A stretch of 64,000 nucleotides of DNA from Falsiroseomonas tokyonensis (GTDB lineage: Bacteria > Pseudomonadota > Alphaproteobacteria > Acetobacterales > Acetobacteraceae). The stretch lies in NCBI RefSeq assembly GCF_019024325.1, contig NZ_JAFNJS010000004.1:124001-188000 (forward strand). The letters are read 5' to 3'. The translations under genes and the position numbers were made by a program. The notes under the pieces are model-generated. The model worked only from the letters and a program-made list of their open reading frames with translations, was not told the origin of the DNA and did no database searches. Below, piece after piece: positions 1 through 8,578 of this stretch (positions are counted from its first letter, which is position 1; every line of letters starts with the position of its first letter).

Positions 1-1034
1 AGTGCCGAGAGCACCAGCATCGGCAGGTAATGCCCCGTGAGGTGCCGGCCCCAGACCGGCGCGGGGCGGCGAGGGTTCACGATGGAGCCCTCGGGCGCAA
101 TCAGCGTGATCGGGCGGAAGCAGCCGTCATTGTTCGGCGTGGTGGGGTCGAAGGCGCATTTCACCGCGTAGTTGGAATAGGCGCGCGAGAAATTCAGCGG
201 CGAGTTCACGGGGCGCGCGATCTGCGCATCCGTGCCGGTGAAGTCGAGCGTGAGCTGGTCACCCTTCACTTCCAGCCGCAGCCGGATGGTGACGGGATGC
301 TCGAAGCCATCGGCCGTGACCTCGTCGAACACCTCGCCATCCGGCACCGCCGCGATCGCCTCCCGCATCGCGCGTTCCGACCGCGCGAAGATCTCGGCAG
401 AGAGCGCATCCGCATCCGCGATGCCTTCCTCGGCCAGGATGCGCAGCAGCCGCGGCGCCGCCTGGTCGTACATGGCGAATTGCGCGCGAAGGTCGCCCAG
501 CACTTCCTCCGGCAGGCGGAGATTGGCTTCGAGGAAGGCGAAGACGTCCTCGTTCTCCACACCGCCGCGCAGGATGCGGGCGACGGGGATGGTGAGGCCT
601 TCCTCCCAGGAATCGCGCGCCTCCACGCTCGGCGCGCCGCCGATGTCGGTGGCGTGGAAGGTGCTGCCGATCCAGGCGGTGATGCGGCCGCCGGCGAAGA
701 TCGGCTTGACCATGGTGATGTCGTTCAGATGGCCGGTGCCGAGATAGCCGTCATTCGAGATCAGCACATCGCCATCCACCAGCCGCGCCGCCGGGATCTT
801 CCGCAGCATGGCGGCCAGGGTCACCGGCATGGTGCCGACGAAGCTGGGGACCGAGCGGGAGGACTGCGCGAATTGCCGTCCGGCGCTGTCCATCAGGCCC
901 ACGGCCATGTCCCAGTTGTCGCGCACAACTGACGAAAAGCTGGTGCGAACGAAGGTCTCGGCCGCCTCGTCCATCAGGCCGGCGATGCGCGCCCAGGCGG
1001 TGCCGAGGCGCAGCGCGGAAAGGGGTTCGGTCAT
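1..1034 (-). CDS. Hydantoinase B / N-methylhydantoinase beta-type subunit (3' end outside window)
   Basis: About 344 N-terminal residues are visible; the gene runs off the left edge, and full family members are about 520-580 residues. The translation carries the family block GDVLISNDGYLGTGHLND at about residues 88-105, followed by a region reading through the metal-binding core. HyuB-type proteins hydrolyse hydantoins or 5-oxoproline with ATP, usually together with a HyuA partner, which is not in the window. The ATG overlaps the stop codon of the upstream ThDP-enzyme gene by four bases (ATGA), so the two are translationally coupled. The exact substrate cannot be told from sequence. Confidence 0.88.
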   Translation of the reverse strand, partial: MTEPLSALRLGTAWARIAGLMDEAAETFVRTSFSSVVRDNWDMAVGLMDSAGRQFAQSSRSVPSFVGTMPVTLAAMLRKIPAARLVDGDVLISNDGYLGTGHLNDITMVKPIFAGGRITAWIGSTFHATDIGGAPSVEARDSWEEGLTIPVARILRGGVENEDVFAFLEANLRLPEEVLGDLRAQFAMYDQAAPRLLRILAEEGIADADALSAEIFARSERAMREAIAAVPDGEVFDEVTADGFEHPVTIRLRLEVKGDQLTLDFTGTDAQIARPVNSPLNFSRAYSNYAVKCAFDPTTPNNDGCFRPITLIAPEGSIVNPRRPAPVWGRHLTGHYLPMLVLSA

Positions 1035-2644
1035 CCACGCATCGCCTGCAGCTGCGCGGGGTAGCCTGCGGGGTTGACCTGCACGTCGATCAGGCTGGGC
1101 CCATCCACCGCGAAGGCCGCGCGAAGGGCCGTGCGGTAGCCCTCGGGCGTATTGGCATGGAAGCCACGCACGCCAAAACCCTCCGCCACCTGCGCGAAGT
1201 TCGTGGGCGTGAAGGCGACGCCGGCCGGGGCCAGCTGGCGCTGCTGCTGCTTGATGTCGATCAGCGACAGGGCGCTGTCGTTGAACACCACCACCACCAG
1301 CTTCGCGCCGGTCTGCGCGGCGGTGGCCAATTCGCCGATGCACATCATCAGCCCCCCATCGCCGGTGAAGGCGAGGCCGCCCCGCGCCGGATCATGCAGC
1401 GCCGCCGCCAGCGCCGCCGGCAGGGCGAAGCCCATGGAGGCCAGGCCATTCGAGATCAGCAGGTCGCGCGGCTGCTCACATTGCCAGAAGGCGGTGGCGG
1501 AGAACATGTGCGCCCCGGCATCCACCGCCACGCGCGGCGCGTGCCCGGCGGCGCGCGCCTCCTGCTGCGCCAGCCGCACGATGTCGGGCGGGGAGACGCC
1601 GCCCTGCCCCTTCCATTCCAGCGCCGCCAGCGCATCCGCGCGCAGCGTCGCAATCTCCGCCGCCGTCCAGTCCGAAGGCCGCGGCCGCAGCCTGGCGAGG
1701 CTCACCGCGAGGTCACCATGCAGCGCCGCGGTCGGCGCGGCGTAGCGCACCGGATGCGGCCGCAGCGCGAGGTCCAGAATTGGCGCGGCATAGCGCCAGG
1801 GCTGCAGGATCAGCTCCACCGGATCCAGCCCGAGTTGGATGATGAGATCCGCCGCGCCGACGCAGGGCGCCTCCAGCGAGCCGCCCGTGAAGAGGCCGGC
1901 ATAGAGCGGATGCGCATCCGGCATCACGCCCTTCGCCTTGTAGGTGACCAGCACGGGGCAGCCCAGCGCCTCCGCCAGGCCACGCAGCGCCGCAGCCGCC
2001 GCGGGCTCCGCCGCTTCGACTCCGGCCAGGATCACCGGGCGCCGCGCCTGTGCCAGCAGCGCCGCGGCATCGCCGAAGCTGGGTGCGGCCGCCGCCCCCG
2101 CCACGCGCGGCGCGGCCGGCAGGGCCGTGCGGCGTGCGGCCTGGCCGGTCAGGTCCAGATGCACGGCGCCGCGCGGCGCGGCCAGGGCCAGGTCCAGCAG
2201 CGCGCCGATCTCGTCAGCCGGCGCCTCGCCCTCCGCCCGCGCATAGCCCTTGGCGATCGCCGCCGTCGCCGCCTGCTGATCGAAGACCTGATGCGTGACA
2301 TAGGCGAGCTGCGCGGGCGTAAACCCATCCGAGAGCAGCAGCAGCGGCGCGCGTTCCAGCATGGCGCAGGCCAGGCCATTGGCGGCGTTGGACACGCCCG
2401 GGCCCTTGGTGGTCATCACCACGCCCGGCGCGCCCGTCAGCTCCGCATCCGCCAGCGCCATCATCGCCGCATTGGCTTCTTGGCGGGCCAGGATGAAGTC
2501 GATGCCGAAGCGCGGCGCCGCCGCGATCACATCGAGCGAGGAGCCGCCGCCCGGCACGCCCCAGATTCGCTTCGTGCCACGCTGGGCCAGCGCCGCGAGC
2601 AGCGCCTCGGCCACGGTCTGATGTGCCGCCTGGGCTTCCGGCAT
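1031..2644 (-). CDS. Thiamine-diphosphate-dependent enzyme (acetolactate synthase / benzoylformate decarboxylase family)
   Basis: This 537-residue protein has the three-domain ThDP fold. The N-terminal PYR domain has the conserved glutamate in RQEANAAMMA, a central domain follows, and the C-terminal PP domain has the ThDP/Mg motif starting GDGGLMMCIGEL and ending VVFND. Family members decarboxylate or carboligate 2-keto acids in the cytoplasm. I start at ATG 2644 because the family homology begins right after it; an in-frame ATG about ten codons upstream is possible. It overlaps the hydantoinase B gene by ATGA, which suggests a shared catabolic operon. It is probably not the housekeeping IlvB, since no IlvN small subunit follows. 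Confidence 0.85.
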   Translation of the reverse strand: MPEAQAAHQTVAEALLAALAQRGTKRIWGVPGGGSSLDVIAAAPRFGIDFILARQEANAAMMALADAELTGAPGVVMTTKGPGVSNAANGLACAMLERAPLLLLSDGFTPAQLAYVTHQVFDQQAATAAIAKGYARAEGEAPADEIGALLDLALAAPRGAVHLDLTGQAARRTALPAAPRVAGAAAAPSFGDAAALLAQARRPVILAGVEAAEPAAAAALRGLAEALGCPVLVTYKAKGVMPDAHPLYAGLFTGGSLEAPCVGAADLIIQLGLDPVELILQPWRYAAPILDLALRPHPVRYAAPTAALHGDLAVSLARLRPRPSDWTAAEIATLRADALAALEWKGQGGVSPPDIVRLAQQEARAAGHAPRVAVDAGAHMFSATAFWQCEQPRDLLISNGLASMGFALPAALAAALHDPARGGLAFTGDGGLMMCIGELATAAQTGAKLVVVVFNDSALSLIDIKQQQRQLAPAGVAFTPTNFAQVAEGFGVRGFHANTPEGYRTALRAAFAVDGPSLIDVQVNPAGYPAQLQAMRG

Positions 2645-2753
2645 GACTTGGATACTCCCACCATACCGCATCACTTGCACCGGCCAGGGCGGCTTGCCAA
2701 GCCATGCGCGGATGGCCTCTGCTGGGGGCCGGATGCATCGAGGGGACGGGGTC

Positions 2754-3500
2754 ATGGCGGATTTCAGGGGCAAGCGCGTGCTGGTGGCGGGCGGATCGCG
2801 CGGCATCGGGCACTCCATCGCGCTGGGCTTCGCCCAGGCCGGCGCGGCCGTGTCCATCTGCGCGCGCGACGCCAAGGCGCTGGAGGCGACGCGGGCGGAA
2901 ATCGCGGCGCTCGGCGTCACCGCGCATGCGACGGTCGCCGATCTTGGCGTGGCGGATCAGGTGACGGGTTGGGTGGCGCAGGCGGCGGAAGCGCTGGGCG
3001 GCGTCGATGTGCTGGTGAACAATGCCAGCGGCTTCGGCGCCAAGGACACCGAGGAGGATTGGGCGCGCGGGCTGAATGTGGATGTGATGGCGACGGTGCG
3101 CGCCAGCCGCGCCGCCGCGCCCTTCCTGAAGGCGGCGCGCGGCAGCATCGTCAACGTCTCCTCCATCTCCGGCTTCCGGCCTTCGCTGCGCACGCCCGCC
3201 TATGCGGCGGTGAAGGCGCTGCTGGTGAACTATACCTCCAGCCAGGCGGCCGCCTTCGGGCCGGACGGGGTGCGGGTGAATGCGGTGGCGCCTGGTTCCA
3301 TCGAATTCCCCGGCGGGTCCTGGGAAGCCCGGCGCACCAGCGACCCGGCGCTGTACAACCGCATCCTCGGCTCCGTCCCCTTCGGCCGCCTCGGCACGCC
3401 CGAGGAGGTGGCGGAGGTGGTGCTGTTCCTGGCCAGCCCGGCGGCGCGCTGGGTGACGGGGCAGACCATCATCGTCGATGGCGGCCAGATGCTGGGGTAG
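2754..3500 (+). CDS. SDR-family oxidoreductase
   Basis: A 248-residue classical short-chain dehydrogenase. It shows the dinucleotide motif GGSRGIG near residue 13, the NNAS motif, an active-site serine in VSSISG, the YxxxK pair in YAAVK, and the C-terminal TGQTIIVDGG strand that closes most SDR proteins. ATG 2754 is preceded by an AGGGGACGG ribosome-binding site; longer in-frame starts lack one. It is divergent from the ThDP-enzyme gene, with about 110 bases between them that must hold both promoters. The substrate is unknown; 3-oxoacyl or sugar-type carbonyls are common for this group. Confidence 0.86.
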   Translation: MADFRGKRVLVAGGSRGIGHSIALGFAQAGAAVSICARDAKALEATRAEIAALGVTAHATVADLGVADQVTGWVAQAAEALGGVDVLVNNASGFGAKDTEEDWARGLNVDVMATVRASRAAAPFLKAARGSIVNVSSISGFRPSLRTPAYAAVKALLVNYTSSQAAAFGPDGVRVNAVAPGSIEFPGGSWEARRTSDPALYNRILGSVPFGRLGTPEEVAEVVLFLASPAARWVTGQTIIVDGGQMLG

Positions 3501-3596
3501 CGCGCAACAGGCGAAACAATCGCGGTCCCCGGCGAAATGCGCGTGGAACAGGCGTGGCGCAGAAGGCGCGCCCCGAATGTCCGGAGAAGCCGCGCC

Positions 3597-4007
3597 ATGT
3601 CCCGCCTGCCCCTGCTCTATATCATCGCCGCCGCGTTCAACCTGCTGGTCGGCGTCTGCCTCGGCATCTGGATGGGCATCGCGCATGATTTCCAGTTGGC
3701 GCCGGTGCATGCGCATCTGAACCTGCTGGGCTGGGCCTCGCTCGCGCTGATGGGGCTGGTGTTCCGCGCCTGGCCGGAGCTGGGGCGCGCGGTGCTGCCG
3801 AGCGTGGTGCAGTTCTGCCTCTGCGTCGGCGCCGCGGTGCTGTTCCCGGCCGGCATCTACCTGTCCATCCTGCATGAGGCGCCGGGGCTGGCGATCGGCG
3901 CCGCCCTGGCCTGGCTGGCCGGCGTCGTGCTCTTCCTGGTTCGGCTCGTGCTGCTGGCGCTCTATGCCGCGCCCCGCCGCCTGCCGGTGCTGCAGCCCGC
4001 CGAATAA
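3597..4007 (+). CDS. Small polytopic membrane protein with HAHLNLLGW motif
   Basis: A 136-residue protein that is hydrophobic throughout, with four predicted transmembrane segments (roughly residues 5-25, 38-58, 66-87 and 92-118). Between the first two helices sits HAHLNLLGW, a histidine-rich motif also seen in heme-copper-oxidase-like and NnrS-like membrane proteins, where such histidines bind heme or metal. Here that role is only an inference. ATG 3597 follows a GGAGAAG ribosome-binding site. It lies between the SDR gene and the altronate-type dehydratase on the same strand, but nothing ties it to them functionally. Confidence 0.7.
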   Translation: MSRLPLLYIIAAAFNLLVGVCLGIWMGIAHDFQLAPVHAHLNLLGWASLALMGLVFRAWPELGRAVLPSVVQFCLCVGAAVLFPAGIYLSILHEAPGLAIGAALAWLAGVVLFLVRLVLLALYAAPRRLPVLQPAE

Positions 4008-4093
4008 GCGCGCCTCCTCCGAGCCCGCCGCAGAGCGGCGGAGGCTGACACAGGCCGCGGAACATGGTGGATTGGGGAAAACGGAGACGCCCC

Positions 4094-5641
4094 ATGATCG
4101 ACCTGAAAGCCAAGCGCCTGAACGGCCCCGTCATCCGCCTGCATCCGGACGACAATGTGGTGGTCGCGCGCATCGACATCGAGCCGGGCACCTCCATCCC
4201 CGGCGAGAACATGCTGGCGCGCAACAAGGTGCCCGCCGGCTACAAGATCGCCACCACCCAGCTGCGCAAGGGCGACCCGGTGCTGAAGTACCAGGTCACC
4301 ATCGGCTTCGCGGCGGAGGACATTCCCGCCGGCACCATGGTGCACGCCCACAACATCGATTTCCGGGAGTTCGACCGCGACTACGCCATCGGCCGCGACT
4401 ACCGGCCCGTCGAGATGATCCCTGAAGACCAGCGCAAGACCTTCGAGGGCTACGTCCGCGCCGATGGCCGCGTCGGCACGCGCAATTTCATCGCTGTCGT
4501 CTCCTCGGTGAACTGTTCCGCCACCGTCTCCCACGCCGTGGCGGACTGGTTCACGCCGGATCGCATGGCGGAATGGCCGAATGTCGACGGCGTCGCCGCC
4601 TTCACCCATTCCACCGGCTGCGGCATGGAACTGTCCGGCGAGCCGATGCAGCTGCTGCGTCGCACCCTCGGCGGCTATATGCGCCACCCCAACGTCGCCG
4701 GCGTGGTCGTCATCGGCCTGGGCTGCGAGCGCAACCAGATCGCGGGCCTGCTGGCCGAACAGGGCCTGACACCGGGGCCGATGCTGAAATCGCTCGTGAT
4801 GCAGGAGGTTGGTGGAACTCGGAAGAGCATCGACGCGGGCGTGGCTGCGGTGAAGGAGATGATGGCGGAGGCCAACAAGGCCCGCCGGGAAACGGTCTCC
4901 GCAGCGCATCTCTCGGTCGGGCTGCAATGCGGCGGCTCCGACGGATTTTCGTCCATCACCGCCAACCCAGCGCTCGGCGCCGCAATGGACCTTCTCGTGC
5001 GGCACGGCGGCACCGCCATCCTCTCCGAAACGCCCGAGATCTACGGCGTCGAACACACCCTCACCCGCCGCGCCGTCAGCCAGGAAGTCGGCGAGAAACT
5101 CATCGAGCGCATCCGCTGGTGGAAGGACGTCTACACCCCCGGCCGCGACACGCAGATCAACGGCGTGGTCAGCCCCGGCAACCAGGCCGGCGGCCTGGCC
5201 AATATCCTGGAGAAATCCCTCGGCTCCTCCATGAAAGGCGGCACCGGCCCCCTCATGGACGTGTTCCGCTACGCGGAGCCCATCACCACCAAAGGCTTCG
5301 TCTTCATGGACACGCCCGGCTTCGACCCGGTCTCCGCCACCGGCCAGGTCGCCGGCGGCGCGAACATGATCGCCTTCACCACCGGCCGCGGCTCCATGTA
5401 CGGCGCGAAACCCGTACCCTCCGTGAAACTCGCGACCAACACACCGATGTTCCGCCGGCTGGAAGAAGACATGGACATCAACTGCGGCGAAATCCTCGAC
5501 GGCACCGCCAGCCTCGCCGAAATGGGCGAACGCATCCTCGACCTGCTGCTCCGCACCGCCTCCGGCGAACCAACCAAGAGCGAACAACTCGGCCTCGGCA
5601 AACACGAATTCGCGCCGTGGCAGATTGGCATTACCGGGTGA
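4094..5641 (+). CDS. Altronate dehydratase / galactarate dehydratase family (UxaA type, single chain)
   Basis: A 515-residue protein. Residues about 13-90 form a SAF-type domain and the rest is the catalytic domain of the altronate hydrolase / D-galactarate dehydratase family, with the blocks GRVGTRNF, HSTGCGM, GLGCERNQ and LQCGGSDGFS. Conserved cysteines in these blocks probably bind an Fe ion or cluster. Family members remove water from sugar acids to give 2-keto-3-deoxy acids. Both modules sit in one polypeptide, as in E. coli UxaA. ATG 4094 follows GGAGACG. No UxaB or UxuA partner is nearby, so the natural substrate may differ from altronate. Confidence 0.88.
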   Translation: MIDLKAKRLNGPVIRLHPDDNVVVARIDIEPGTSIPGENMLARNKVPAGYKIATTQLRKGDPVLKYQVTIGFAAEDIPAGTMVHAHNIDFREFDRDYAIGRDYRPVEMIPEDQRKTFEGYVRADGRVGTRNFIAVVSSVNCSATVSHAVADWFTPDRMAEWPNVDGVAAFTHSTGCGMELSGEPMQLLRRTLGGYMRHPNVAGVVVIGLGCERNQIAGLLAEQGLTPGPMLKSLVMQEVGGTRKSIDAGVAAVKEMMAEANKARRETVSAAHLSVGLQCGGSDGFSSITANPALGAAMDLLVRHGGTAILSETPEIYGVEHTLTRRAVSQEVGEKLIERIRWWKDVYTPGRDTQINGVVSPGNQAGGLANILEKSLGSSMKGGTGPLMDVFRYAEPITTKGFVFMDTPGFDPVSATGQVAGGANMIAFTTGRGSMYGAKPVPSVKLATNTPMFRRLEEDMDINCGEILDGTASLAEMGERILDLLLRTASGEPTKSEQLGLGKHEFAPWQIGITG

Positions 5642-5658
5642 GGGTTGCGCGGGGGGCC

Positions 5659-5875
5659 TTGCAAGGAGGGGCTCTGCCCCTCCCTGCACCCTCCCCGCCA
5701 GGAGGCAGTGGCCTCCTGGACCTCAGGACCTTTGAGCAGGAATGGAGAGGGGGCCGGCGGTACCGCAGATCATGCGGTAGCTCCGGCCCCCTCTCCATTC
5801 CTGCTCATGATTCAAGGGTTCCAAGGGGCCGCTGCCCCTTGGCAGGGGGTGCAGGGGGACAGCGTCCCCCTGCAA
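5659..5875. repeat. Composite inverted repeat: two divergent repeat copies around a perfect 24-bp hairpin
   Basis: The gap between the dehydratase and the hydrolase is almost entirely palindromic. A central perfect 24-bp inverted repeat (5734-5757 against 5783-5806) encloses a smaller 7-bp hairpin with a 5-nt loop. The flanks 5659-5724 and 5816-5875 are two copies of one element in opposite orientation. Each copy has two small hairpins separated by a CCTGCACCC spacer, and the hairpin stems differ between copies while keeping their pairing. The two flanking genes converge here, so the element may also act as a bidirectional terminator. It looks like a dispersed intergenic repeat. Confidence 0.75.
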
Positions 5876-5891
5876 ATCTCCCGCGCAAACC

Positions 5892-6929
5892 TCACCCCGG
5901 CAATGTCAGCAGCCGCCGCGGCGTGTGCACGAGCATCGCGTCGAGTTCGGTTTGCGAAAAACCGCGTTCGCGCATGAAGGGGATGATGTTGCGGAAGATG
6001 TGGCCGTAGCCGTGGCCGCCGAAGTGGCGGAGGCGTGTCAGGCGGCAGATGTCCTGGCTGATGACGATCTGGTCGGTGTGGCCGCGGTCCAGCAGGCGGC
6101 GGATGGTGTCGATGCGGGTGCCGTCGTTCGGCATGTTGATCGGCGCAAAGGACCAGTAGGCGTGTTCGTAGCCGAACAGGTCGAATTCCAGGATGCAGCC
6201 GGTATCGGCCAGGGCAAAAAGACGGTCGTCGTCGAAGATGGTGCGGTCGACGTGGTCGATGATGGTGCGCGGGATGGTGCCGCCGTGGTCGCGCAGGAAG
6301 GCGATGACTTCGGCGGGCTGGTCGGGGTGCACGCCGGGGTGGATGGTGAGGGACGCGCCGGACTCCTGCTGCGCGAGGACTGCGCCGGCCATGACGCGGC
6401 GTTCGAGCGGCGTCCAGGGGGCGGAGCAGCCGATCTCGCCGATGATCCCGGCGCGAACCGTGGTGCCCCAGGCGCCGTGGCGCAGGGCGCCGAGCATTTC
6501 GGCGGCGAAGTCCTCCACGCCCCGGGCATGGTTCGCGGGGTCCTGGAAGTCCTCCACATACTGTCCGCAGCCCATGACGAGCTGCACGCCGCTGCGGCGG
6601 GAGACTTCGACCAGCCCCTCGGGGTCCGGCGCCAGGCCGCCGATGGTCATCTCGACCATGGTGGCGCCACCCTCGGCGCGGAACAGGTCGAGTTCCGCCA
6701 CGGCCAGGTCCCGGTCCAGCATCACCGTTTTGCCGGCATGCGGGTGGCGGCCGTAGTCGATGTCGTAGCGGCTGGCGAGGGTGATGGGCTGCAGCAGCTC
6801 GGGGCGCTGCGCGCTGGCCTGGCGCAGGCTGGGCGGCGTGATGTCGCAGAGCACATGCTCATGCATCAGGGTCGGGCCCAGGCTTTCGGGCGGCACCGCG
6901 CCCAGCACCGTCTGCACATAACCCGCCAT
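5892..6929 (-). CDS. Phosphotriesterase-family metal-dependent hydrolase
   Basis: A 345-residue TIM-barrel hydrolase of the PTE/PLL family. The N-terminal metal ligands appear as HEH in LMHEHVLCD (about residues 22-30), and later barrel strands carry histidine in SLTIHPGVH and in TIIDHVDR, plus an aspartate in VISQDICR. Members hydrolyse lactones or phosphotriesters; in a sugar-acid context a lactonase role is plausible. I choose ATG 6929 because it follows GGAGG with good spacing, whereas the ATG eight codons upstream has no site. It converges with the altronate-type dehydratase across the palindromic repeat. Confidence 0.85.
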   Translation of the reverse strand: MAGYVQTVLGAVPPESLGPTLMHEHVLCDITPPSLRQASAQRPELLQPITLASRYDIDYGRHPHAGKTVMLDRDLAVAELDLFRAEGGATMVEMTIGGLAPDPEGLVEVSRRSGVQLVMGCGQYVEDFQDPANHARGVEDFAAEMLGALRHGAWGTTVRAGIIGEIGCSAPWTPLERRVMAGAVLAQQESGASLTIHPGVHPDQPAEVIAFLRDHGGTIPRTIIDHVDRTIFDDDRLFALADTGCILEFDLFGYEHAYWSFAPINMPNDGTRIDTIRRLLDRGHTDQIVISQDICRLTRLRHFGGHGYGHIFRNIIPFMRERGFSQTELDAMLVHTPRRLLTLPG

Positions 6930-6997
6930 CCGCCCCGCCTCCTGGCTTGTCATCGGGACAAACTGCGGCGGCGGGGCGGGTGGTGCAAGCCGAGGGT

Positions 6998-7354
6998 TCA
7001 GGGAATCTGTGGCGGAAAGTCGTGCCGGCCATCCGCGCCCAGCGGCAGCCGCGTGGCGGCCAGCACGACGGAAAGCGGCAGCTGTGCGTAGAGATGCGGG
7101 AACAGGCCCGGCCGGCTGCCGCCCGCCGCCGCTTCCCAGCGCAGCGCGGGCCCCAGGCGCCTGGCATCCACTTCCAGCAGCCAGAGATCCGCGACGCCGG
7201 CGCGATGCTTGGCCGCGCTGGCGCGCAGCTGGGCGGCGGTGGAGAAATGCAGGAAGCCGTCGCGCGCATCATCGGCGCTGCCGGCATAGGCGCCGGCGGC
7301 TTCCGCGGCGCGCCAATCGGCTTCCCGGACCATGGTGTAGATGCGGTCTTCCAT
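6998..7354 (-). CDS. DUF952 family protein
   Basis: A 118-residue protein matching the DUF952 pattern: an N-terminal IYTMVREADWRAAEAAG start, GFLHFSTAAQL near residue 35, then DLWLLEVDARRLG and a C-terminal FPHLYAQLPL segment. The family has a small ADP-ribosyltransferase-like fold, and no biochemical role is established to my knowledge. The gene lies 31 bases downstream of the cell-wall hydrolase of the phage-like cassette on the same strand, so it may be co-transcribed. The family is widespread outside phages, so I treat it as the first chromosomal gene beyond the cassette. Confidence 0.8.
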   Translation of the reverse strand: MEDRIYTMVREADWRAAEAAGAYAGSADDARDGFLHFSTAAQLRASAAKHRAGVADLWLLEVDARRLGPALRWEAAAGGSRPGLFPHLYAQLPLSVVLAATRLPLGADGRHDFPPQIP

Positions 7355-7385
7355 GCGGCGCGCTCCGAGCCTGTGCGGGCCGGTT

Positions 7386-7829
7386 TCAGCCGAGCAGGCG
7401 GTAGAAGACAAGCCCGCCTGCCTCCACCGTCGGGATCTGGCCGATGGCCCAGCGCGGCAGCGAATCGGCTGCGTGGTAGTGCGTGGCGCCCTGCGTCGCA
7501 TCCGGCAGCGCGCCGGCCAGCGCGCGGGCGGCGATGCGGCGGCAGATGGCGAAGCTGGGGTCCTGCGCCAGCTCCGGCGCCCGCATCGCCGCACGACGCG
7601 GGCTTTGCGGATGCCAGCAGGCGAATTGGAAGGGCGCGCGGCAGATCTCGGCCACGTCCAGCCCCAGGTGCCGCGGCCCGCCGGGCGCAAGCGCCAGGCG
7701 CCGACGGTTCATCACGACCGCGGCCACGCCCTCGATCGCGCGCACGGGGCGGAAGCCGGCCTCGCCCCAGAGGGTCAGTTCCAGCACGCCGGCGGCCTGC
7801 GGCGGGGTCATCTGCATGGCGGCGCTCAT
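7386..7829 (-). CDS. Cell-wall hydrolase, SleB/Hydrolase_2-like (putative endolysin)
   Basis: A 147-residue protein built like the catalytic domain of SleB-type peptidoglycan hydrolases. It has a glutamate in LTLWGEAGFRPVRAIEGVA, the VAAVVMNRR helix, ICRAPFQFACWHP, and a C-terminal ATHYHAADSLP segment. Phage versions of this family act as endolysins that cut the glycan strand. There is no signal peptide, so release would need a holin, and the neighbour gene that overlaps its start by four bases encodes a membrane-anchored coiled-coil protein. It is the last gene of the phage-like cassette. Confidence 0.78.
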   Translation of the reverse strand: MSAAMQMTPPQAAGVLELTLWGEAGFRPVRAIEGVAAVVMNRRRLALAPGGPRHLGLDVAEICRAPFQFACWHPQSPRRAAMRAPELAQDPSFAICRRIAARALAGALPDATQGATHYHAADSLPRWAIGQIPTVEAGGLVFYRLLG

Positions 7830-8200
7830 CGGCCCGGCTCCGCATCGGCGCGCGCCGCGAAGCCCATCTTGCGGCCCGGCAGGTTATGGCCGGCGATGGC
7901 GGTGGCCGTGGTCGCGGTGCGGCTGACCTCGTCCAGCTTCTCCTCGATCCGCAGCAATTGCAGCGAAAGGCGCGAATCGAGGTCGCGGATCAGCGACAGC
8001 GGCACATAGGTGCGCGCGACTTCCAGCTTGAAATCCACCAGTTCGTCGCGCGAAGGCCCGGGGGCTTGGGAGGCGCTGGGCGGCGCCTCGGGCCGCGACT
8101 GCAGGTCGCGCCGCAGGAGATGCATCATCCACAGCATGAGCGCGGCCAGCGGCGCATCCGCCAGCGCGCTCAGCACCTGGGGCGGGATTTCGGGGATCAT
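7826..8200 (-). CDS. Membrane-anchored coiled-coil phage protein (holin- or spanin-like)
   Basis: A 124-residue protein with one predicted membrane helix near the N terminus (about residues 8-27, ending LMLWMMHLL). A proline-rich linker and an amphipathic coiled-coil stretch from DELVDFKLEVAR to LRIEEKLDEV (about 52-93) follow. This layout and its position next to an endolysin suggest a lysis accessory protein, holin or inner-membrane spanin, but I recognise no specific family. ATG 8200 has a clear AAGGAG site, and its stop overlaps the hydrolase start by ATGA. It is separated from the terminase by a small opposite-strand gene and repeats. Confidence 0.6.
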   Translation of the reverse strand: MIPEIPPQVLSALADAPLAALMLWMMHLLRRDLQSRPEAPPSASQAPGPSRDELVDFKLEVARTYVPLSLIRDLDSRLSLQLLRIEEKLDEVSRTATTATAIAGHNLPGRKMGFAARADAEPGR

Positions 8201-8297
8201 CGGGGGGAGACTCCTTGAAGGGGAAGCCCGGCGGGCCCAAGCTGGAGGCACCGCGGGAGATGCGGTTCAACAGGACAAAGCGACCGCTGCGCGAACG

Positions 8298-8519
8298 ATG
8301 TGGAACCAGCCCTATCTCGAGACCTGTTGCCGCTCCGCGCTGCACCGCCTGACCCTGGTGGGCCGGCCGGGCCGTCCGGACGGGCTGAAGGACGGCCCCT
8401 GCCTGCGGCGGCTTGAGGGCATGGGCCTGGCCCGGCAGCGGGAGGATGGGCGCTTCGAGGCGACGCCGGCCGGCTGGGACCGGCATGCGCTGGAAATCGT
8501 GCCGCGAAAGAGCGCCTGA
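8298..8519 (+). CDS. Small winged-helix-like protein, opposite strand inside the phage-like cassette
   Basis: This short plus-strand frame encodes 73 residues and uses almost only G or C in third codon positions, as real genes here do. The C-terminal half reads LRRLEGMGLARQREDGRF then TPAGWDRH, which resembles the recognition helix and wing of MarR/PadR-type winged helices. It could be a small DNA-binding regulator, but this is a pattern judgement only. It lies between the large terminase and the lysis genes and points against them, and a REP-like hairpin begins right at its stop codon. I see no strong ribosome-binding site. Confidence 0.5.
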   Translation: MWNQPYLETCCRSALHRLTLVGRPGRPDGLKDGPCLRRLEGMGLARQREDGRFEATPAGWDRHALEIVPRKSA

Positions 8520-8563
8520 GCATTTTCAAGTCAGGCGGCTTCGCCTGACGACTCCAAAAATGC
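8520..8563. repeat. REP-like hairpin element, copy 1
   Basis: A 44-base element starting GCATTTTCAAGT and ending AAAATGC, with a central 8-bp stem (8530-8537 with 8542-8549) closed by a GCTT loop. A second copy of exactly the same length lies inverted at 16821-16864. Stem bases differ between copies but remain paired. It starts at the last base of the upstream stop codon, so it may also serve as a terminator or mRNA stabiliser. Confidence 0.7.
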
Positions 8564-8578
8564 GATGAAACGAAGCTG

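Noticed and set aside
1031..2644. Housekeeping acetolactate synthase IlvB
   Set aside because: No IlvN regulatory subunit follows and the next gene is a coupled hydantoinase B, so a catabolic ThDP enzyme is more likely.
1157..3688. Very long plus-strand open frame (over 800 codons) across the ThDP and SDR genes
   Set aside because: It runs antisense to a clear ThDP enzyme, then out of frame through a clear SDR, and is Arg/Gly/His-rich in the way non-coding frames of high-GC DNA are.
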